64,000 bases of DNA. It comes from Fuerstiella sp. GTDB lineage: Bacteria; Planctomycetota; Planctomycetia; Planctomycetales; Planctomycetaceae. The position numbers were made by a program, and so were the translations under genes. Location of the stretch: positions 1 through 64,000 of the forward strand of contig JABABI010000041.1 of assembly GCA_014238335.1 (NCBI GenBank). Reading direction: 5' to 3'. Shown piece after piece: positions 63,651 to 64,000 of the stretch (position 1 is its first letter; every line of letters begins with the position of its first letter). The notes under the pieces are model-generated. The model searched no databases and was not told where the DNA came from. It saw only the letters and a program-made list of their open reading frames with translations.

Positions 63651-64000
63651 ATGGCCCAGACAACCACTTCCCAATCACGTTCCGGTTCACGTGTACAAAC
63701 TCCGCTCGAGACCTATCTGCGCGAGATTAACGAAACCGCGTTGCTGAGCGCGCAGGAAGAAAAAGACCTGTCCCGCGCCATTTCGGCAGGGGACGCAGCG
63801 GCCCGCGACAGAATGGTGCGAGCGAATCTGCGTCTGGTCGTGAACATTGCTCGCGGCTACTCCAACAAAGGGCTACCTTTGCAGGACCTGATCGAGGAAG
63901 GCAACCTCGGACTGCTGCGAGCGGTTGAGGGTTTTGATCCGGACATGAACACTCGGTTCAGTACCTATGCCAGTTATTGGATCAAACAATCCATCAAACG
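63651..64000 (+). CDS. Primary-type sigma-70 factor (5' part)
   Basis: The first 116 codons of a sigma-70 gene that runs off the window. After a Ser/Thr-rich lead of about 15 residues it shows region 1.2 (TPLETYLREINETALLSAQEE) and region 2 (RMVRANLRLVVNIARGYSNKGLPLQDLIEEGNLGLLRAVEGFDP, here cited in parts, and RFSTYASYWIKQSI for core and -10 binding). The short lead, with no long region 1.1, fits RpoD-like group 2 sigma factors or a small primary sigma. Confidence 0.9.
   Translation, partial: MAQTTTSQSRSGSRVQTPLETYLREINETALLSAQEEKDLSRAISAGDAAARDRMVRANLRLVVNIARGYSNKGLPLQDLIEEGNLGLLRAVEGFDPDMNTRFSTYASYWIKQSIK

Noticed and set aside
1..64000. CRISPR array, phage, insertion sequence or secondary-metabolite cluster
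   Set aside because: No regularly spaced repeats, Cas, transposase, integrase, polyketide synthase or NRPS gene was seen in any frame.

Overview
The window reads as a chromosomal segment of a planctomycete (Planctomycetales or Planctomycetaceae type). The evidence is the density of protein families largely confined to the Planctomycetes and Verrucomicrobia: Sec-exported cytochrome-like DUF1549/DUF1553 proteins, DUF1501 and DUF1552 partners with twin-arginine leaders, a DUF1587/1592/1588/1585 giant, PVC-type membrane-bound dehydrogenases with HEAT repeats and a CxxCH haem tail, and an NPYxSPE-like small membrane protein. Genes are loosely packed, Shine-Dalgarno sites are infrequent, many starts are GTG or TTG, and classical operons are broken up (a lone rpmA without rplU, a lone mobA, DUF58-TgpA without moxR). 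No rRNA, tRNA, CRISPR array, transposase or integrase was found.

Layout. 1-2273: the end of a beta-propeller-like gene, two tatA-type genes and a TauE/SafE permease. 2390-9248: secreted module A (DUF1549/1553, DUF1501, cytochrome-DUF1549/1553). 9317-17238: mostly housekeeping genes: rpmA, a secreted unknown, a YkgJ-type Cys-cluster protein, mobA, an LRR gene overlapping epmA by 4 bases, a divergent transketolase, and a small membrane gene that looks frameshifted. 17284-27078 (minus): module B, a GntR/FCD regulator with a perfect palindrome at its promoter, followed by cytochrome-DUF1549/1553, DUF1501, a PVC dehydrogenase and a D-erythronate dehydrogenase-like gene. 27210-38760 (minus): a USP-DUF389 membrane protein, a 1970-residue esterase/CehA-like/PVC dehydrogenase/cytochrome fusion, a small membrane protein, a class C beta-lactamase-like serine hydrolase and an S41 peptidase. 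39086-46572: a dihaem-motif secreted protein, then minus-strand TIM-barrel, DUF1552 and DUF1592 genes (module C). 46644-52716 (minus): a Cys-rich secreted protein with hairpins upstream, a nitrilase-family amidohydrolase, TgpA-like transglutaminase and DUF58. 52972-64000: SDR, RseA-like anti-sigma protein, Gfo/Idh/MocA oxidoreductase, PSP1-like protein with a Gly/Cys tail, threonine dehydrogenase, PIG-L deacetylase, PP2C phosphatase, a GAF-AAA-Fis sigma-54 activator and the start of a primary-type sigma-70 gene.

The strongest common thread is export. Three independent loci each pair a Sec-exported protein carrying cytochrome c-like motifs with a Tat-exported DUF1501 or DUF1552 protein, and two TatA-type genes lie at the left end. 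I read these as extracytoplasmic substrate-degrading or oxidising modules; their substrates cannot be told from the sequence. Module B is the most informative because it carries its own regulator, operator-like palindrome and a cytoplasmic sugar-acid dehydrogenase.
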